34,997 nt of DNA, taken from the NCBI GenBank assembly GCA_026001245.1, contig BNZR01000005.1, positions 1-34,997 of the forward strand. The letters are read 5' to 3'. This stretch comes from Clostridia bacterium. GTDB taxonomy: Bacteria; Bacillota_A; Clostridia; Oscillospirales; UBA929. This document shows, piece after piece, positions 31,336-34,997 of the stretch. The notes beneath the pieces are model-generated. The model saw nothing but the letters and a program-made list of their open reading frames with translations, searched no databases and had not been told where the DNA came from. Made by a program: the position numbers and the translations under genes. Position 1 is the first letter of the stretch, and every line of letters begins with the position of its first letter.

Positions 31336-32208
31336 TCAGTTGTTCGAAAACCACTCCTCAATCGCCTTAGCAACAACATCCTCGACTTCTTGCGGATTTC
31401 GCGCGTCCCCAAAGTACCGAGAGACAACATCGCCGCTTATCTTAATCTTTATCGACTTGACTTCGGATTGCTCTCCAGTAAGCAACCGCGAAACCTCTTC
31501 AGCATCCAATCTACCGATAGTAGCCTTTTGCCGCAGTTCCTCTGCAACTTTCATTGTTAACTTGGCATTAGGCTCTTTTAACATGTCATACACAAGCCCT
31601 TGGTCAACATCGCGCAAATACGACAGCGATACCGCCGCCCGCATTGCGATTTCCCCATCGTCTAGTATTGTCTTAAATCCATCTATCAACTCGTTCACAC
31701 GCAAATATCGCGTGATTGTAGCCTTTGACAGTCCGTACTCGCCGCCCAACCTGTCACGTGTCCACAACCTCGGTTCCAGTGGAACCGAGGTTAACTCTTC
31801 AATTTCTTGAAGCAAATCCGAACGGTATCCCGACTTCAACTTCATTGCATTGTAATGTGTGGCGATGACTACGGCGCGTTCGCTGTGCTTCATATACGTA
31901 AAGCTACGTTGAATGAGATTCGTCTCGGTGACGATGAGCAGAGCATCTTCGTCAGACAATCCCTCACGCACGACCGCCGGAACAGTTTCGAGTTCCGCTG
32001 CCTCCGCCGCCTCGACACGGTTATGGCCGCTGAGTATTTCGTATCGGTCACCAAGCGGACGAACGACAATCGGCACAAGTATACCATTAGCATTGACGCT
32101 TTCCACCATATCATCAAGCCGTTTACCTTCATACAACTTGAACGGATGGTTGGCGAACGGCACAAAGTCGGTTATGGGCAGTTGGCGTATTTGCAAATCT
32201 TCAATCAT
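31336..32208 (-). CDS. ParB/Spo0J-family partition-like protein
   Basis: This 290-residue protein has an N-terminal ParB domain with IQLPI-type start (MIEDLQIRQLPITDFVPF), GILVPIVVRPLGDRYEILSG then HNRVEAAEAA (the GxRR-like CTP-binding box), and TETNLIQRS. A central HTH follows (YGLSKATITRYLRVNELIDG), then a C-terminal dimer region. Members bind parS and spread with CTP; in clostridial ICEs and plasmids they aid maintenance. ATG 32208 (AAAGGA upstream) is preferred to TTG 32217. No parA is present, so it is an orphan. A 27-bp palindrome lies inside the gene. Confidence 0.9.
   Translation of the reverse strand: MIEDLQIRQLPITDFVPFANHPFKLYEGKRLDDMVESVNANGILVPIVVRPLGDRYEILSGHNRVEAAEAAELETVPAVVREGLSDEDALLIVTETNLIQRSFTYMKHSERAVVIATHYNAMKLKSGYRSDLLQEIEELTSVPLEPRLWTRDRLGGEYGLSKATITRYLRVNELIDGFKTILDDGEIAMRAAVSLSYLRDVDQGLVYDMLKEPNAKLTMKVAEELRQKATIGRLDAEEVSRLLTGEQSEVKSIKIKISGDVVSRYFGDARNPQEVEDVVAKAIEEWFSNN
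31766..31792. repeat. 27-bp palindrome inside parB-like gene
   Basis: AACCTCGGTTCC-AGT-GGAACCGAGGTT, perfect 12-bp arms, 10 bp from a CACGTG core (31755-31760). It could be an internal parS-like centromere or a recent duplication within coding sequence. Confidence 0.75.
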
Positions 32209-32293
32209 GATGAACAATCCTTTGTTTGTTATTTCGCCTATATTCTACACGATTCGGCAAACAAAGTCAATAGTCGATATGAGATAAATTTAA

Positions 32294-32329
32294 GCCGCAC
32301 GGAAGTCTCGGCCAAGACATCCGTGCGGC
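32294..32329 (-). terminator. Hairpin between Rpn-like and parB-like genes
   Basis: GCCGCACGGA and TCCGTGCGGC enclose further pairing bases (GTCT..AGAC). It lies 15 nt beyond the Rpn-like stop codon; the T-tract is weak. Confidence 0.6.
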
Positions 32330-32343
32330 GCGTTAGTGTTTAG

Positions 32344-33279
32344 CTAGTCCTGCTCAATCTCCTTGGCAATATCAAGCACTCGTTCCACAGACACACCCAA
32401 CTCTGTGGCAACTTGCTCTGGAGTTCTGCCTCTGGCGAGACGCGAGGCTATACGAGCCCCTCTCGACAACCCCCACGCTGCACCGCGTGCTTCACCGCAT
32501 GCCTCGCCATGTGCTCTAATGCTCTCCTCTGCCCACATATCAAGTCTCTGAGCGAGGCGAACGCCCGGTTCCACGTATCCTACCGCTTCCATGATTTTAT
32601 CCCACTCCTTCCCTTTGTCGTCAATTGTTTCATCTTTCTGAACAACTTCACCGGCATACTCCGCTGTGGTTTCTAAAATCTGCTTATAGATGCTGCCGGA
32701 GATTCTCCGCTCATCCAACATCTTATCCGCGTTCGACTTGATAAGTGTAAAGCTCTCAGCGGCAACCTCGCTACTGCCTTTCTTCCCAATGAGGTCAACC
32801 AACATAGCAGGCGCAAACACGAACGCTTGTTGCACTAACTCCGCACCGGCAAGCTCTGACACGTATTTGCACGGCACCTCGTAGGTGACTTTCTGACTGT
32901 CCGGCAACACTAGCGTTGTTGTCAGCGTGTGCCAAGGCTTTGGAGGTGTCCGCAAGTACACTACGACTTGTTGCGGCAGTCTGATTTCAACATCACGCTT
33001 ATCTCCATGTTGCCCGCCGATTCGCACTCCATACTTTAATATTCGGATTCCGATGGTCGTGTCTTTGAAGTTTGATTCGACTTCCATGTGATAAGTGTCG
33101 TCGCCGATTTGAAGAACGATATCAGCTTCCAGTGTGCTGTTTTCCACCGACTTGCGATTGAGCCACACTACTTTTGAACCATGCGGGATATTGCTACCGA
33201 AGATGAAGTTAATGCAGTCTATTTTGTTGTCATCGGACATCATGCCGAAAAGCCGCTGTACGTCCAAATCGTATTGCAA
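32344..33279 (-). CDS. Rpn-family PD-(D/E)XK nuclease-like protein
   Basis: This 311-residue protein resembles the recombination-promoting nuclease/transposase-like Rpn family. It starts MQYDLDVQRLFGMMSDD; the nuclease core shows LEADIVLQIGDD then YHMEVESNF (metal Asp and Glu), and a conserved LRTPPKPW region. The long helical C-terminus has an unusual GEACGEARGAAWG repeat and ends in an HTH-like RTPEQVATELGVSVERVLDI. Rpn proteins are DNases that promote recA-independent horizontal transfer and occur in variable, phase-varying loci. It lies on its own transcription unit upstream of parB. Confidence 0.85.
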   Translation of the reverse strand: MQYDLDVQRLFGMMSDDNKIDCINFIFGSNIPHGSKVVWLNRKSVENSTLEADIVLQIGDDTYHMEVESNFKDTTIGIRILKYGVRIGGQHGDKRDVEIRLPQQVVVYLRTPPKPWHTLTTTLVLPDSQKVTYEVPCKYVSELAGAELVQQAFVFAPAMLVDLIGKKGSSEVAAESFTLIKSNADKMLDERRISGSIYKQILETTAEYAGEVVQKDETIDDKGKEWDKIMEAVGYVEPGVRLAQRLDMWAEESIRAHGEACGEARGAAWGLSRGARIASRLARGRTPEQVATELGVSVERVLDIAKEIEQD

Positions 33280-33343
33280 TCACATCACCAACTCTCTATG
33301 AACCTATTATACCATTTAACGGCGCGGATTGCAAGCTAAATTT

Positions 33344-33825
33344 TCATTGACGTAGCGCTTGCAAGAACCGCGTCCCATACCGCTCCAACTTAACCCGCCC
33401 GACCCCGGACACACGCAAAAACTCGTCATCAGTTCGCGGTTTCTTAGCACACATATCCGCAAGCGTAGCATCGGAGAAAATGACAAACGCCGGAACGTCC
33501 TGCTCTCTGGCAATCTCCAAGCGCAGAGCCTTGAGCCGCGCAAGTAAAAGCTGTGATTCAGCGTAACTCACAGGCGCAGTCGTCTTTTCTTCCGCGACTA
33601 CAGGCAACTCGCGCCGTTTCATAGTCACACTTTCCACCGACTTAGAAAACTCCGTGAGCTTCGCCACAGGATATTCGCTATTTGTAACCTCAATATAACC
33701 CTCTTGAACAAGAAAATCAACAATCTCCCGCACCTCCGCCTGACTTTCTTTCTTCAACGCGCCATAACTACGCAACTTATCCATCTTAAACTTCAGCACG
33801 CGCTCGCTCTTTGCGATATTCGTTT
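33344..33825 (-). pseudogene. recQ: RecQ helicase, C-terminal remnant
   Basis: The minus-strand frame reads AKSERVLKFKMDKLRSYGAL, EVREIVDFLVQEGYIEV (winged-helix RQC domain) and then an HRDC domain with ESQLLLARLKALRLEIA, VPAFVIFSDATLADMC and FLRVSGVGRVKLERYG. The helicase motor (about 400 residues) is absent and a stop lies just before the first RecQ-like residues. The annotatable start GTG 33799 is only a codon inside the old gene. Confidence 0.85.
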
Positions 33826-33936
33826 ATTACGGTTAAACATCTGTCCGACCTCCATTCTTTGATGAGATTTGTTGATTGTGAATTTCATTTTCACCTATTT
33901 TATGGGCAACATCGGCAAACCCTACGCCGCCACCAG

Positions 33937-33969
33937 TTGCACACCCCTTAGGAATTTTGCACACCCCTT
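33937..33969 (+). repeat. TTGCACACCCCTT direct repeat
   Basis: Two exact 13-bp copies at 33937-33949 and 33957-33969 (20-bp period), reverse complements of the GGGGTGTGCA box at 30233-30242. They lie between the RecQ and Mod remnants and may mark an IS end. Confidence 0.65.
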
Positions 33970-34021
33970 TTCCTCAACTCCTGATGAAACCTTAAATTGT
34001 ATCAAAGACGAAGTTATTATT

Positions 34022-34242
34022 TCGATGTATATGCACTTAATGCGCCCCTCGTAGCGCGGCAACAATGCTTTGAGCGCGTCAAGGTTGTCGCCGTGTATGA
34101 GCATATTGCCGGTGTCGCTGTCACCGTAAGTGTACTGCGGTTCAAGTATGCGGTACGGCACTTTTTGGTGGTGGTTCACGACTTTGTCCTTGCCGAGCCA
34201 GTTTAGTGTGGGCATTGCCCGAACGTCCGTGGCTCCGGCCAT
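34022..34242 (-). pseudogene. Type III Mod adenine methyltransferase, N-terminal fragment
   Basis: The minus strand encodes MPTLNWLGKDKVVNHHQKVP, ILEPQYTYGDSDTGNMLIHG and DNLDALKALLPRYEGRIKCI. This is the start of beta-class Mod proteins, which should continue with the DPPY catalytic motif. Instead the frame breaks into unrelated sequence one residue before DPPY (about 34022-34027). The product is inactive. The family start corresponds to ATG 34215; the frame extends to 34242. Confidence 0.82.
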
Positions 34243-34412
34243 TGTTACAAATCCACTATGAGCTTGTGTTTGAATTGCCGGAGGGCAAGGGGTCGGAAGC
34301 GGTCAGCTTTATCAAAGATTGCATGGAAGCACAGCCGTTCCCTGACTTTGACGTACCGATAATCGCCGAGGCGAGCGTTGGACGCAGTTTCGGCAAAATG
34401 GAGGAGATGTGA
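34235..34412 (+). pseudogene. Phage-type DNA polymerase, C-terminal fragment
   Basis: The plus strand from about 34235 encodes LLQIHYELVFELPEGKGS, VSFIKDCMEAQPFPDFDVP and AEASVGRSFGKMEEM, the C-terminus of family A polymerases of phage/ICE type. Motif C, normally His-Asp-Glu, reads His-Tyr-Glu, so the catalytic Asp is lost. It complements the N-terminal fragment at 8284-8606, which lies on the other strand about 26 kb away. Confidence 0.82.
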
Positions 34413-34414
34413 CG

Positions 34415-34534
34415 ATGGACTACAACTACATTGAAATCTCCGCTGAACTCCGCAAATGGATAAACAGGCAACCGGGGTACGACGGGATTAACGTCCGCGA
34501 AAGCAAGGTAACTATTTATAAATCAAACCCTTGA
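34415..34534 (+). CDS. Short ORF after polymerase remnant
   Basis: 39 residues, MDYNYIEISAELRKWINRQP then GYDGINVRESKVTIYKSNP. GAGGAG lies 10-14 nt upstream and the frame starts 2 nt after the polymerase stop, so it was once the next gene of the phage module. Length suggests 3' truncation at the terminator. I do not recognise the family. Confidence 0.45.
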   Translation: MDYNYIEISAELRKWINRQPGYDGINVRESKVTIYKSNP

Positions 34535-34559
34535 ATCTCTTGTGATTCAAGGGTTTTCG
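34526..34559 (+). terminator. Terminator after polymerase module remnant
   Basis: AACCCTTGAATC (34526-34537) and GATTCAAGGGTT (34544-34555) form a perfect 12-bp stem ending in T4. It overlaps the last codons of the short ORF. Confidence 0.75.
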
Positions 34560-34588
34560 CTATCTTTATAACCGTTTTCGCAACCTTT

Positions 34589-34872
34589 TCAAGTGGCTTT
34601 TATCGAGCTTTTATTAGCTTTTATGAGCATGGTGTCTTGTTTGGTGTCTTGCGCTAAGAGCCTTAATACCCCGTCTGCCGCGTTTTGCTTGGAGGAAAAA
34701 TCCGGGTGGGTGTATATGGCGGTCGTGCTTATATTTTCATGTCCAAGCAACTCCTGCACCGTGCGAATGTCCGCGCCACCGGATAGGGCTAATGTGGCGT
34801 AGGTGTGCCGCAGGCAATGCGGAGACAACGCACGGCAATCCGGGTTGGCCGCTACGAACTTTTTCATCATTA
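34589..34872 (-). pseudogene. Tyrosine recombinase, C-terminal fragment cut by IS
   Basis: The minus strand encodes [40 protein letters not shown] and [20 protein letters not shown], the catalytic HxxR, LGH and nucleophile Tyr of phage-type integrases, plus about 35 C-terminal residues. The upstream part is replaced at about 34872 by the left end of an IS element. It is a different integrase from the small one at 9234-9809. Confidence 0.88.
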
Positions 34873-34878
34873 GACCTC

Positions 34879-34907
34879 TTGCGAAATTAAGGGAAACATG
34901 GTAAAAT
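34879..34907 (+). promoter_or_regulatory. Transposase promoter inside IS end
   Basis: TTGCGA (34879-34884), 17 nt and TAAAAT (34902-34907), with the -35 inside the presumed terminal repeat, as in many small IS elements. Confidence 0.5.
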
Positions 34908-34913
34908 AGAGAT

Positions 34914-34997
34914 ATGAAATATGAAAAGATAGCGGAATATGCTGACGAAAAGTTTCGTCGCATAACAGGGGTAAAACGCGAGACGTTCAGCGCGATG
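34914..34997 (+). CDS. IS5-family transposase, N-terminal part
   Basis: 28 codons are in the window: [20 protein letters not shown] then KRETFSAM, matching the N-terminal DNA-binding region of IS5-like transposases (pattern [12 protein letters not shown]). The DDE domain lies outside the window. Confidence 0.8.
   Translation, partial: MKYEKIAEYADEKFRRITGVKRETFSAM

Larger units (their letters stand above)
34872..34997 (+). mobile_element. IS5-like insertion sequence, left end
   Basis: The element appears to begin near 34872 with AGACCTCTTGCGAAAT, which looks like the terminal repeat of IS5-family elements of the ISL2/HARBI1-like group. It interrupts the integrase and continues past the window. 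The right end and target duplication cannot be seen. Confidence 0.7.

Noticed and set aside
31307..31810. 167-residue plus-strand open frame
   Set aside because: Antisense to the ParB-like gene.

Overview
The window reads as low-to-mid GC Firmicutes DNA, most likely a clostridial or Oscillospirales-type bacterium. Supporting signs are strong AGGAGG-type ribosome binding sites, TTGACA-N17-TATAAT promoters, a TetR/ABC/RsgA gene complement typical of that group, and ICE- or prophage-derived genes. This assignment is inference from style; no rRNA or tRNA gene is present.

Layout. (1) 1-8.2 kb is a chromosomal-looking, plus-strand stretch: a 5'-truncated MFS exporter, an ABC-2 exporter pair, a RibD-type reductase, a flavodoxin, a TetR-led operon with an alpha/beta hydrolase, DUF1349, a carboxymuconolactone-decarboxylase-like protein, RsgA and a GFA-family protein. 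Its left edge holds a 126-bp inverted copy of the MFS/ABC junction. (2) 8.2-10 kb is a scar: the 5' end of a PNPOx-like gene abuts the 5' end of a phage-type DNA polymerase, followed by an XRE repressor with its switch region and a small tyrosine recombinase. (3) 10-15 kb is a five-gene operon of three membrane proteins, a DO-GTPase-like P-loop protein and an unknown protein. It looks like a membrane-associated GTPase conflict system. (4) 15-16.7 kb is a dense hairpin and direct-repeat zone followed by a sigma-like/serine-recombinase chimera with an internal stop codon. (5) 16.7-24.7 kb is a defence island: a structured leader, two unknown proteins sharing a GxxNxQI element, an excisionase-type HTH protein, a DUF2130 nuclease, an RloC-like AAA_13 ATPase split by a -1 frameshift, a C5-cytosine methyltransferase and a SacI-like endonuclease. 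(6) 24.8-30.1 kb is a visibly more AT-rich, five-gene block with its own promoter: an XRE regulator, a prephenate-dehydratase-like domain fused to two membrane helices and a beta-rich domain, a stand-alone prephenate-dehydratase-like paralogue, an AbiH-CbbX AAA+ fusion, and a class III nucleotide-cyclase-like protein. This is the best candidate in the window for an undescribed system. (7) 30.1-35 kb is a degraded mobile zone: IS21-like repeats, a beta-propeller fragment, ParB, an Rpn-type nuclease, and fragments of RecQ, a Mod methyltransferase, a phage DNA polymerase and an integrase, the last cut by an IS5-like element that runs off the window.

How the parts fit. Regions 3, 5 and 6 are three adjacent putative anti-phage or inter-genomic-conflict modules embedded among integrase, recombinase and IS scars, i.e. 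a defence island at an integration hotspot. In region 6 the inferred logic is: the cyclase-like protein makes, or the prephenate-dehydratase-like domains sense, a small molecule; the membrane-anchored beta-rich fusion acts as effector; AbiH-AAA+ is a second effector or remodeller; and the XRE protein keeps the promoter quiet. None of these functions can be proved from sequence reading alone.
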